DNA of 35,434 nt from Achromobacter denitrificans NBRC 15125 (GTDB taxonomy: Bacteria > Pseudomonadota > Gammaproteobacteria > Burkholderiales > Burkholderiaceae_B): positions 1 through 35,434 of the forward strand of contig NZ_BCTQ01000053.1 of the NCBI RefSeq assembly GCF_001571365.1. The letters are read 5' to 3'. The position numbers were made by a program, and so were the translations under genes. This document shows, piece after piece, positions 9,701-17,835 of the stretch. Each line of letters starts with the position of its first letter. Position 1 is the stretch's first letter. Under the pieces are notes generated by a model. The model saw nothing but the letters and a program-made list of their open reading frames with translations, ran no database searches and was not told the DNA's origin.

Positions 9701-11437
9701 TGCTGGATGGTCACGCCCTACCGGCCGCTGGTGCTCGTCCACGCCACGCAGCAGCCGGTGTGCGATCCCGTCCTGCTGCTGCCCGGCCAACCCCAGCGCG
9801 GCGCCGGCGAACCGCACGTGGACCTGCAGGCCCGCGTGCGGCTGCACGGCCCCACCACGGGCAAGATCGAGGTCGAGGCGGACTGGCAGGAATGGGTCGA
9901 CGATCCCGACAAACCCCGTCCCGAGCGCGTGGCCGGCCATGGCGTGCTGGCCGAGATCCCGCTGACGGAAAACTACGCCAACCTCTTCAGCCTGAGCAAC
10001 GCGGTCGAAGAACAGCAGGTCGACCCCGCCAAGCCGCGCGCGCCCGGCAACCGCCACGAATTCGGCGACACCCGCTTCCGCCTGATCCGCTACCGCCTGC
10101 GCGCCACCACCCGGTTCCGCGAATACCTGCCGCCCGCGCTCTACGAGCAAGCGGACAAGGTGACGCGCGCGGGCCCCGTGGCCGACGGCCCGCTGGTGGA
10201 AACCGGCGCGGACGACGACCCGGGCGCGCCCGTGCGCGTGCGCGACGGCGCCGCGCAGAACACCGTCGTGCGCGCCAGCGCGCCGCCGGACGCGCCCCGC
10301 CTCATGTACGTGCTGCCCACGTTCCGCTGGCAGGAAACCGCGAGCGCCGCCAAGCTCGACGTGACGCGGCTGGGCAACGGGTTGCGCGTGTGGCTGGAGC
10401 GTCCGTGGTTCTCGTCCGGCGACGGCGAACTGCTCGGCGTGGTGATCTACGGCGACGGCAGGAACTTCACCGACGTCCCCGACACCCTGACGCCGCTGGT
10501 GACGCAATGGGGCATGGACCCGCTCTGGGACACGCCCCAGCCCAAGCACCGCACGCGCGTATCCGACTTCCCCGCGCGCGTGGCCGACGAGGTCGTCACC
10601 CTGCAGGAAATCCCCACGCAGCAGGTTCACGTCGTGGGCCACCGCGTGCGCTGGCACGAAGAGCGGGCGCGCTGGTATTGCGATATCGAACTCGATCCCG
10701 GGCGCGCCTACATGCCCTTCGTGCGGCTGGCGCTGGCGCGCTACCAGCCCAACGCCATCGATTCGGCCAAGCTGTCGCGGGTGACGCAGGCGGAATTCTC
10801 GCAGGTGCTGCCGCGCCGACGCGCGCAGTTCGAACAGAAGCGCGGCCGCCTGAGCTTCAGCCTGCGCGGCGTGGTGCCCGCGCACGGGCCGATGAAATTC
10901 CCGCTAGACTCGGAATACCTGGACATCTCCTTCATCCCCGGCATCGGCCAGACGCCCGAGACCGGCCGCAACCGCGTCGAGCTGGTGTTCCAGACCCGCG
11001 ACCCGGCGCTGGACAGCGACCTGGCCTGGAGCGACGCCTCGGTGCTGGCCTCCGGCCTGCTCGACCCGGCCGGCGCGGCCGCCGCGCCCGTTCCCCCGAT
11101 CATCACCGACCGCCTGCGCGAACTGCCGCTGCGCGAGATCGCAACGCCCGCCGCGCTGAACGAACTGGCCTGGCTGGGCGAAGGCCTGGCGGCCGGCCCC
11201 GTCGTGCGCTTCCCGCCGGTGCTGGAAGGCCCGATCCTGGGCGACCTGCTGGATCCGGTCATCTGGTCGGCCGGCGTCGCGATCCCCGACCGCGGCGGCA
11301 AGCCCGCCCGCATCGCGGTGCGCGAATACGAGCGCTACTACACGGACGAGTGGGTGCCCGAACAGCGCGGAGGCGCCCAGCGCCGACGGCGGGTGGTGGA
11401 GGAGCGGCTGGTGTACACGGCGTTCTTCGAACTCTAG
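6800..11437 (+). CDS. Giant uncharacterised protein B (1545 aa), partner of protein A
   Basis: I recognise no named family. The ATG at 6800 follows TGAGGAG at 6787-6793, where the ribosome-binding site overlaps the upstream stop, so translation is probably coupled. No signal peptide, transmembrane helix or lipobox is evident. The N-terminus (about 1-60) contains RISIVASPRLTPEAANE and FPDWVNWPRTL, a pattern I recall at the start of other very large unannotated bacterial proteins. Later segments include YRFRARLVDLAGNSL and YWRFEPVDPPALL, resembling beta-sandwich domains, then RPWFSSGDGELLGVVIYG and VRLALARYQPNAI. The protein reads as many consecutive beta domains, like a large structural or scaffold protein. 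No catalytic motif is visible. It is followed by a convergent gene 75 bases away. A role in an extracellular or envelope assembly is only a guess. Confidence 0.85.
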   Translation: MAKQTIVWTAIPNGRVPDGADAGRLRISIVASPRLTPEAANEQRLRAFPDWVNWPRTLERVRFALKSGADEIELEPAPLADPALWERLLPKTTPVAGFVFRDMSAVNLFSYSVAALLGMTRKHYGRLAVQATGTHPTLLPWRKAHPGLKDMLSDCGTRTVVVPISDRRIELPLPGFDRFFDDGGDGAERVLRGQVYGPHSIYEGRAAAPGVDAEGNPLPPVGFPLRALPTRWNDAALSNADQNLMKQWNSQAEYTLFQANRFYRREPPTEAQREIRRPDGKNVPPPPALPDMDFHAIVASYGDYPALLRQLGLVIDCLLPPDSPLDQQLAAAPSAQGRFFLALRWADARDPADDACPATAWTGDRDRFTTRPRNPDHERGMLKLRRADDSWNLYEPRSPFDVYQVDPDGAALKTVDFLLTAQNLVARSLALGADGAVTYTTGDKQAVAALRSGGLGVARRGRAWEVAQNAAAAALKNAALAGAPGSIVLYTEDLLRGYRVDAQPQIPGDPQAWRSLCRRSGVYRCTDGGAPLALPDDEGYVKGASTTGGKEPDDHYLHESLFRWTGWSLVAPRPGRTLRDRQDADSGVQGEVPEDVRDTVSEKGNGLAVSFAALKGSLPRLRFGMPYRFRARLVDLAGNSLAHDDPSLEHDDNVTQPVTYWRFEPVDPPALLHRARTSEGESLERMVIRSNLGMDPAAYRDSPDFKDAAKQSASADFEYTPANERHVVPPKSSQLQCETHGLFDALMGSPAGIKQAYEISARDAATLYDAGPGTQIELITPQSLDKIATTDAVPPGPPSAERPTGERLAAGQYVIHREARVRTPYLPDPAAGGFALRAQAGHALPGVTGPKVLGPSAVIAQTPAQELVLLVKHAGAWPDAQGFRIVLQERKATLDDPPCAERYPDDGAPSWDEAERVLTFYLPKGRIARLRYSSFVNPGLANTFGIPAWAGNEGERATLRLSSVLGSCWMVTPYRPLVLVHATQQPVCDPVLLLPGQPQRGAGEPHVDLQARVRLHGPTTGKIEVEADWQEWVDDPDKPRPERVAGHGVLAEIPLTENYANLFSLSNAVEEQQVDPAKPRAPGNRHEFGDTRFRLIRYRLRATTRFREYLPPALYEQADKVTRAGPVADGPLVETGADDDPGAPVRVRDGAAQNTVVRASAPPDAPRLMYVLPTFRWQETASAAKLDVTRLGNGLRVWLERPWFSSGDGELLGVVIYGDGRNFTDVPDTLTPLVTQWGMDPLWDTPQPKHRTRVSDFPARVADEVVTLQEIPTQQVHVVGHRVRWHEERARWYCDIELDPGRAYMPFVRLALARYQPNAIDSAKLSRVTQAEFSQVLPRRRAQFEQKRGRLSFSLRGVVPAHGPMKFPLDSEYLDISFIPGIGQTPETGRNRVELVFQTRDPALDSDLAWSDASVLASGLLDPAGAAAAPVPPIITDRLRELPLREIATPAALNELAWLGEGLAAGPVVRFPPVLEGPILGDLLDPVIWSAGVAIPDRGGKPARIAVREYERYYTDEWVPEQRGGAQRRRRVVEERLVYTAFFEL

Positions 11438-11494
11438 CGATACCGCGCGCGCCAGCGCCTGTTGCTCCTGACAGCGCTTCGCGCAAGCCCGAGG

Positions 11495-11540
11495 GCCGCT
11501 CTCCCGCAGGCCCTAGCCCAGCGCGCCGCTCTCCCGCAGG
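11495..11540. repeat. 16-bp direct repeat, 30-bp period, at the 3' end of the CoA-transferase gene
   Basis: GCCGCTCTCCCGCAGG occurs exactly at 11495-11510 and again at 11525-11540. The second copy codes for the last residues of the CoA-transferase; the first lies just past its stop codon. This is consistent with an old 30-bp tandem duplication whose outer copy is decaying. Confidence 0.7.
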
Positions 11541-12712
11541 CGCGCCGCCTGCGCGGCGTCGATGCCCGCTTCGGCGAGCACGTCGTCGCTGTGCTCGCCG
11601 AAGGCGGGCGCGGCGCGCGGCGCCGGGGCCTGGCTGCGGCCGTACTTGATGGCCTGGGCGAACCCCCGGTAGCTGCCCACCACCGGATGCGCGAAGGTCG
11701 AGATCATGCCTTCCGCCCGGACCTGCGGAAAATCGAACATGTCCTCCACGCCGCGCGCCGCCGCGCAGGGCACGTCCTCGCCGAACAGCGCTTCCCATTG
11801 CAGCGCGGTCCTGCCGCGCAGCGCCTCGCGCAACAGCGGCACGATCTCGTCGCGGTGCCGGGCGCGCTTGCGCACCGAGTCGTAGCGCTCGTCGGCCGCC
11901 AGCGCGTGCAGGCCGGTCCTGGCGCACAGCGCCTGCCAGAAATGCGGCGTATTCGCCGAGATGTACAGGTAGCCCTCGCCGGTGGGATGGATCCCCGTGA
12001 TGCCGCCCGAGCGCATGTCGCGCCCGATCTGCCGGGGCTCGCCCTCGGCCCACACCAGACGCGCCGACTGCAGCGCCAGCGCGCTGCGCAGCAGGGAAAC
12101 GCCCACGTACTGGCCCCGGCCGCTACGCTCGCGCTCGTACAGCGCGGAGGCCACGCCCGAGGCCACCATGGCGGACGCGTAATAGTCCACCACCGACCCG
12201 TAGAGCACCTCGGGCGGCCCCTCGGGCTTGCCCTGCAACGCGCACATCCCGGTCATGGTCTGCAGCACCTGGTCGTAGCCCGCCTTGTCTTTCAGCGGCC
12301 CGGTTTCGCCGTAGCCGGTGACCGCGCAATAGATCAGCCGCGGATTGATCTCCGCCAGCTGCTCGTAGGCGATCCCCAGGCGCGGCGGCACGGCGGGCCG
12401 GAAGTTATGCACCAACACGTCGGCGCGCGCGACCAGCTCCCGCAGCACGGCCCGGGCGTCCTCGCGCTTCAGATCCAGCACCAGCCCGCGCTTGCCGCGG
12501 TTGACGCCCAGGAAGGCCCGGCTCTCCGCCTCCAGCGTCGACGGATACTTGCGCAGATTGTCGCCCGCGGGCGGCTCCACCTTGATCACGTCCGCCCCCT
12601 GGTCCGCCAGCAGCGCGCAGCCGTAGGGGCCGGCGATATAGGCGCTCAGGTCCAGGACCCGCACGCCGTCCAGCGGGCCCGCGCTCGCCGGCATCGTCGC
12701 GGCGGCCGTCAT
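11513..12712 (-). CDS. CaiB/BaiF family III CoA-transferase
   Basis: This 399-aa protein has the full length and typical features of class III CoA-transferases, which move CoA between carboxylic acids through an enzyme-aspartyl-CoA intermediate. Seen: N-terminal LDGVRVLDLS, GADVIKVEPP, NRGKRGLVLDLK near residue 71, and a SVVDYYAS segment whose Asp (about residue 176) aligns by context with the catalytic Asp of formyl-CoA transferase. The start at 12712 overlaps the upstream lyase stop (ATGA). A longer frame reaching 12922 would run through the lyase gene in a Gly/Arg-rich shadow frame, so it was rejected. With a CitE-like lyase and a Bug receptor upstream, the likely substrate is a C4-C5 hydroxy-dicarboxylate such as malate or citramalate, with succinyl-CoA as donor. 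The substrate is inference. Confidence 0.85.
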   Translation of the reverse strand: MTAAATMPASAGPLDGVRVLDLSAYIAGPYGCALLADQGADVIKVEPPAGDNLRKYPSTLEAESRAFLGVNRGKRGLVLDLKREDARAVLRELVARADVLVHNFRPAVPPRLGIAYEQLAEINPRLIYCAVTGYGETGPLKDKAGYDQVLQTMTGMCALQGKPEGPPEVLYGSVVDYYASAMVASGVASALYERERSGRGQYVGVSLLRSALALQSARLVWAEGEPRQIGRDMRSGGITGIHPTGEGYLYISANTPHFWQALCARTGLHALAADERYDSVRKRARHRDEIVPLLREALRGRTALQWEALFGEDVPCAAARGVEDMFDFPQVRAEGMISTFAHPVVGSYRGFAQAIKYGRSQAPAPRAAPAFGEHSDDVLAEAGIDAAQAARLRESGALG

Positions 12713-13572
12713 CGCGCCCCCTCGCCCGCGACCATGCGCAGGACCGCCTCGGCGCGGCGCAGGAACGGACCGTCGATCATGCGGCCGTCCACCACGAAGG
12801 CGGCGACGCCTCTGGCGCCGGCCTCGCCGGCCGCCTGCACCACCCGGCGGGCATGCGCCACTTCCGCGTCGGTCGGCCGGAAGGCGGCGTTGGCCAGCGC
12901 CACCTGCCTGGGATGAATGCAACTCTTGCCGATGAACCCCAGGCGGCGCGCCAACTCGGCCTCCGCCTGGAAGCCCGCCGTATCCTCGATGTCGGCAAAC
13001 GCCGAATCGTAGGCGAACACGCCCGCCTCCGCCGCCGCCAGGCGCACCGTCAGCATCGCCTGGCGCACCGCCGCGGGTTCGCGCCGATCGATGCCCGCGG
13101 GCTCGAACAAGTCACCCAACCCGAGCTGCAGGCCCACCACGGCGGGATGGGCCGCGGCCAGCGCCGCCGCGCGGCGCAACGCCCGCGGCGACTCGATATT
13201 CAGCAGCAGCCCGACGGGATGGTCCACGCCGTTGGCCCGCCGCGCCTGATCGATCGCGCCCGCCGCCGTCCGCACGTCCGCCTCGCTCTCCGCCTTGGGC
13301 AGGTTCACCATGCCCAGGCCCTTGCGCACCACCGCCTGCAGATCCGCATGAAAATGCGCCGAATCCAGCGCATTGACGCGCACGATCAGCGTCTTCGCGG
13401 CCGCGCCCGCCTCGGCGGACCCCAGCAGGCCGGCCAGATGCCCGCGGGCCTCCTCCTTGCGCTCGGGCGCCACGGCGTCCTCCAGATCGAACGACAGGGC
13501 GTCGGCCGGACCGGCCAGCGCCTTGGCGAACAACTCGGGACGCGATCCCGGAACGAACAGTTTGCTTCTCAT
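12709..13572 (-). CDS. CitE-like CoA ester lyase (HpcH/HpaI aldolase family)
   Basis: This 287-aa protein belongs to the citrate lyase beta-subunit-like family. Members cleave malyl-CoA, citramalyl-CoA or related thioesters to acetyl-CoA plus glyoxylate or pyruvate, using Mg2+ in a TIM barrel. Visible motifs: N-terminal RSKLFVPGSRPELFAKA, DLEDAV at 29-34 (CoA and metal site), LLLNIESPRAL with the metal-binding Glu, and GKSCIHPRQ near the C-terminus. True citrate lyase would need CitD and CitF neighbours, which are absent, so a stand-alone lyase working on a CoA ester made by the adjacent CoA-transferase fits better. It lies 31 bases after the receptor gene and overlaps the CoA-transferase gene by four bases. 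Confidence 0.85.
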   Translation of the reverse strand: MRSKLFVPGSRPELFAKALAGPADALSFDLEDAVAPERKEEARGHLAGLLGSAEAGAAAKTLIVRVNALDSAHFHADLQAVVRKGLGMVNLPKAESEADVRTAAGAIDQARRANGVDHPVGLLLNIESPRALRRAAALAAAHPAVVGLQLGLGDLFEPAGIDRREPAAVRQAMLTVRLAAAEAGVFAYDSAFADIEDTAGFQAEAELARRLGFIGKSCIHPRQVALANAAFRPTDAEVAHARRVVQAAGEAGARGVAAFVVDGRMIDGPFLRRAEAVLRMVAGEGAR

Positions 13573-13603
13573 GCGTGGACTCTCGGGTAACGGCGTTTTC
13601 CGC

Positions 13604-14572
13604 TCATTGGATGGAGATATTGCGATCGGCCGCCACCTGCTTCCACTTGGTGGCGTCGGCCTGCACCAGCGCCGCGAACTGCGGCGCGGTCAGCTCGGCC
13701 GGAACCGCGCTTTCCTCGGCGAACATGGCGCGCATCCTGGGATCGTTGACGATGCCCCGGATCTCCGCGTTGAGCTGCTCGACCAGCGGCGCGGGCGTGC
13801 CCGCGGGGGCCAGCACGCCCCACCACAGTTCCACCGAATAGCCGGGCTGTCCTTCGCCGATGGTGGGCAGATCCGGATAGAACTGCGAACGCTCGGGCGA
13901 CGTCACCGCCAGGACGCGCAGCTTGCCGCCCTTGAGCAGCGAGGCCGTGGACGCGAAGCTGCCAATCACGAAATCGACCCGTCCGCCCGCAAGATCGTTG
14001 AGCGCATGCGACATGCCCTTGTACGGAACGTGGACGAAGGTCGTCTTCTCGCCCCCCGCCAGGATCTCGCTGGCCATCTGGTTCACCGATCCCAGCCCCG
14101 CGCTGCCGTAGGTCAGCTTGCCCGGCTCCTTGCGGCCCACGGCCAGCAGGTCCGCCATCGACCGGTACGGGGACTCCTGCCCCACCACCAGCGCCATCGG
14201 GCTGCGCGCCAGCATCGCCACCGGCGCGAAGCTGCTCACCACGTCGTACTTCAGGTTGGTCTGCACCGCCGCGTTGGTCGTCAGCGTGGACGACGACAGC
14301 ATCAGCACCGATCCGTCCTTGGGCGCCCGGGCCACGTATTCCGCGCCGATGGCGCCGCCCGCGCCGGGGCGGTTCTCGACGATGACCGTGGACGAAATCC
14401 GGCCGCCCAGCTTTTCGGCCAACACGCGCGCGAACACGTCGTTGCTGCCGCCAGGCGGAAACGGCACCACCATCGTGATCGTCTGCGGCAAGGCGGGCGG
14501 CGCGGCGGCCGCGCCCGCGGCCAGCCCTCCGGCCAGGCACGCGGCCGCCAGGCGCGCGAGGATTCTGTTCAT
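13604..14572 (-). CDS. Bug/TctC-family periplasmic tricarboxylate-type receptor
   Basis: This 322-aa secreted solute receptor is of the Bordetella uptake gene (Bug) type, related to TctC of tripartite tricarboxylate transporters. The N-terminus has a basic start, a hydrophobic stretch and an Ala-rich cleavage region around residue 24. The mature part has TITMVVPFPPGGSNDVFAR and VENRPGAGGAIGAEYVA, both hallmarks of the family. AGGRVDFVIGSFAS and a C-terminal WKQVAADRNISIQ are also typical. AGGGAGA lies just upstream of the ATG at 14572 in relaxed form (GGGAGA about 8 bases away). No tctA/tctB membrane genes are nearby, which is common for orphan Bugs. It probably binds a dicarboxylate used by the two downstream enzymes, and it is transcribed away from a LysR gene that probably controls it. 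Confidence 0.9.
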   Translation of the reverse strand: MNRILARLAAACLAGGLAAGAAAAPPALPQTITMVVPFPPGGSNDVFARVLAEKLGGRISSTVIVENRPGAGGAIGAEYVARAPKDGSVLMLSSSTLTTNAAVQTNLKYDVVSSFAPVAMLARSPMALVVGQESPYRSMADLLAVGRKEPGKLTYGSAGLGSVNQMASEILAGGEKTTFVHVPYKGMSHALNDLAGGRVDFVIGSFASTASLLKGGKLRVLAVTSPERSQFYPDLPTIGEGQPGYSVELWWGVLAPAGTPAPLVEQLNAEIRGIVNDPRMRAMFAEESAVPAELTAPQFAALVQADATKWKQVAADRNISIQ

Positions 14573-14716
14573 GGCATGTCTCCCTGACTGCGGTCCGGCG
14601 TGCATGCGACGCATGCCTGAAAGGCGCCAGCCGTTCTTGTCTTGTCGCAGCGATACTAGGCCGCCCGACTGATGATATAAAGCGAGGATTCTTAAAACAC
14701 TACGTGAGGATTTCTG
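14573..14716. promoter_or_regulatory. Divergent control region between the Bug cluster and lysR
   Basis: This 144-base gap separates the divergent receptor and LysR genes, the normal place for a LysR operator. It has an AT-rich core around 14671-14700. GAGGATT occurs at 14684 and again at 14705, 21 bases apart (two helical turns); the second copy doubles as the lysR ribosome-binding site. No convincing T-N11-A dyad or promoter hexamer pair was identified. Confidence 0.4.
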
Positions 14717-15574
14717 ATGAAGATCGAATCTTTCCGTACCCTCAACGCCGTCCTGCGCGGCGGCAGCTTCGCGGCGGGCGCGGCCGACATGAGCCTGTCT
14801 CCCAGCGCGGTCAGCCTGCAGATGAAGCAGATGGAGGAATACTTCGGACAGCCCCTGTTCGACCGCTCCGCGCTGCAGGTCAGGCCCAACGCCTTCGCCG
14901 CCGAAGTCGACGCCGTCCTGCAGGACGCGCTGTCGCGGCTGGACGAACTGCGCCGGCGCAGCACGCCCGAAGTCGAAGGACGCGTCAGGCTCGGCACCAT
15001 CGAACCGCTGCAAGTCACCTTGCTGCCGCCCCTGCTGCGCGTGCTGCGGGAACGCTACCCAAGGCTGGACGTCCGGCTGGTGCGCGGCCGCGGCACCGAA
15101 CTCGCCGAGAAACTGAAAACCGGCGAAATCGACGCCGCCATCATCGCCCGCCCGGAAACCGGCGGCTCCAGCCGGCTAGCCTGGACGCCGCTGTTCCGCG
15201 AAAAGCTGGTGCTGATCGCCCCGCCCCATTCACGGGAAAAAACCGTCGCGGAACTGTTCCAGCAATACGAATGGATCCGCTTCGACAAGACCACCATCGG
15301 CGGCCGCCTGGCCGCGCGCTACGTCGCGCGCCACGCCCCCTTCGCCCGATGCCGCATCGACCTCCAGTCGCTGGCCGCCCTCACCGCGCTGGTATCCGAG
15401 GGCCTGGGCGTTTGCATCCTCCCCGAGCCCGGCCCCAACCTCCTCGACGTCCATCCCGTCCGCGTGCTGCAACTGGGCAAGGACGCGCCCTACCGCCAGA
15501 TCGCCTTCGTATGCCGCCAATCGGACCAGGACAACCGCCTGGTGCAAGCCCTGCTGGACGGCGCGCAACGCTAA
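14717..15574 (+). CDS. LysR-family transcriptional regulator
   Basis: This 285-aa protein has the standard LysR layout. A winged helix-turn-helix occupies residues 1-60 (FRTLNAVLRGGSFAAGA, then LSPSAVSLQMKQMEEYFGQPLFDR), then a linker helix, then a periplasmic-binding-like effector domain with VRLGTIEPL, DAAIIARP and LVSEGLGVCILPEPG. GAGGA precedes the ATG by seven bases. Its divergent position next to the receptor/lyase/CoA-transferase genes suggests it activates them in response to their substrate or a metabolite. The effector cannot be read from the sequence. Confidence 0.92.
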   Translation: MKIESFRTLNAVLRGGSFAAGAADMSLSPSAVSLQMKQMEEYFGQPLFDRSALQVRPNAFAAEVDAVLQDALSRLDELRRRSTPEVEGRVRLGTIEPLQVTLLPPLLRVLRERYPRLDVRLVRGRGTELAEKLKTGEIDAAIIARPETGGSSRLAWTPLFREKLVLIAPPHSREKTVAELFQQYEWIRFDKTTIGGRLAARYVARHAPFARCRIDLQSLAALTALVSEGLGVCILPEPGPNLLDVHPVRVLQLGKDAPYRQIAFVCRQSDQDNRLVQALLDGAQR

Positions 15575-15650
15575 ACGAGGCTGCCCTCCACACAACCCTC
15601 GCCGCCCTCGCAAGCCGCCGTCCCAAGGGACCGGCAAAGCGGCAGCGCAG

Positions 15651-15684
15651 CAAAGCAACAAAACGACAAAGCAACAAAGCAACC
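15651..15684. repeat. Short CAAAGCAA-type tandem repeat
   Basis: A purine-rich low-complexity run with four close copies of CAAAGCAAC or CAAAACGAC follows lysR by about 75 bases. It lies in a non-coding stretch and has no recognised role. Confidence 0.6.
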
Positions 15685-15749
15685 GCTTTCGAAAAAAACC
15701 ATCCAATCCGACGAACCGCGTAAGCCCCAAAAGGCCGCCCGCGCGGCCG

Positions 15750-15810
15750 GCTTGGGGCGGGCCCCGCAAGATCTTCGATCACCCCACTACCCGGGGCGAG
15801 AACCCCAAGC
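15750..15810. repeat. Inverted repeat GCTTGGGG / CCCCAAGC
   Basis: GCTTGGGG at 15750-15757 is matched by CCCCAAGC at 15803-15810. It is part of the GC-rich foldback region between lysR and aceA. Confidence 0.45.
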
Positions 15811-15851
15811 ACCCAGCCCTCCCCAGCGACCGCCTGGTTTCAACCACCAGA

Positions 15852-16015
15852 GCCCGTCGCGTCGGGGGCCTGGGGTGCGCGGGGCGTCGATAAGCCCGAG
15901 GGAATCTGAAGGAACCGCCGCAGGCGGTGACGAAGATGACAAGGGGGCAGTCCGGAGCGAAGGCTCCGGACCGCAATCGTGGCCCCGCGCGCCCCAGGCC
16001 CCCGACGCGACGGGC
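15852..16015. repeat. 33-bp near-perfect inverted repeat with nested hairpins
   Basis: The arms 15852-15884 and 15983-16015 are reverse complements at 32 of 33 positions and enclose 98 bases. Inside are two further perfect hairpins: ACCGCC/GGCGGT at 15914-15928 and GTCCGGAGC/GCTCCGGAC (9 bp, loop GAAG) at 15950-15971. No transposase, target-site duplication or coding frame is evident. This and the adjacent repeats account for most of the 618-base gap 15575-16192, which has no credible gene. It may be a dispersed non-autonomous element. Confidence 0.8.
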
Positions 16016-16113
16016 GCCCCAAGAACGCAGCAAACCCACCCCAAGCCCACAGCCTCAACACACGAAAGCCACACGCCCCCCGCCCCTCACCCGCCCACAG
16101 AAACAGCAGCCCC

Positions 16114-16139
16114 AAAAAAAAGGGTGCCCGAAGGCACCC
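16114..16139 (-). terminator. Rho-independent terminator of aceA
   Basis: Read on the minus strand, a 7-bp perfect stem GGGTGCC/GGCACCC with a TTCG loop (the very stable UUCG tetraloop) is followed directly by eight T. It lies about 54 bases after the aceA stop. On the plus strand the same hairpin lacks a U-tract, so it acts mainly on aceA. Confidence 0.92.
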
Positions 16140-16192
16140 AAATCCACCCTACAACAGCAACTACAACTGCATCACTCTCCTACCCTGTCCGC

Positions 16193-17512
<1,320 letters not shown>

Positions 17513-17835
17513 GGTGATGCTCCTGGTCAGTGATGGGAAAGACTTCAAAAAGATTCGCGTCTTGCATTGCGTGAATCGTTGGAGAAAGTCTATGCCTCTG
17601 CTGCAGAGCAAGGTGAGCTTATGTCTTATACAAGACGAAAAATATTCTTCATTAAAATCAATGAATTACAAAATAAATTTCGTATCACGAAACGCAATTG
17701 TCATCTGTGAAATGGACCGGCGCTGCTGCGCAGCAGGCACTTTCATATGGCGAAGGTTACATTTCACCATGCAAAAAATGAGGCCCTTCCAAGCGCCTAC
17801 AATGCGTGCATTCCCCCTGTTTCCCTGATTCCGCC
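17513..17835. promoter_or_regulatory. AT-rich divergent control region between aceA and queF
   Basis: This 323-base gap is far more AT-rich than the surrounding genes. It holds several palindromes: CTCTGC-T-GCAGAG at 17596-17608, GTCTT-ATAC-AAGAC at 17623-17636, TTTCGT-ATC-ACGAAA at 17678-17692, CTGCTGCGCAGCAG at 17723-17736, and GTGAAATG/CATTTCAC at 17707 and 17760. On the minus strand TATAAG (17630-17625) could be the aceA -10, lying inside the second palindrome. TACAAT at 17798-17803 could be a queF -10. No good -35 was found for either. No gene is seen here. Confidence 0.5.

Noticed and set aside
7214..10885. A 1223-residue minus-strand open frame opposite giant gene B
   Set aside because: It is a shadow frame of high-GC coding DNA: Gly/Arg/Gln/His/Val-rich, no recognisable domain and no ribosome-binding site. 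The plus frame has natural composition and a clear start.
2623..11437. Phage tail, contractile injection system or insecticidal toxin complex
   Set aside because: No sheath, tube, baseplate, ATPase, holin or toxin-repeat motif was seen in or near the two genes. Size alone is not enough.
15719..16190. Several frames of 80-160 codons in the lysR-aceA gap
   Set aside because: They are Pro/Arg/Thr-rich, overlap inverted repeats, have no ribosome-binding sites and resemble no protein; the stretch is structured non-coding DNA.
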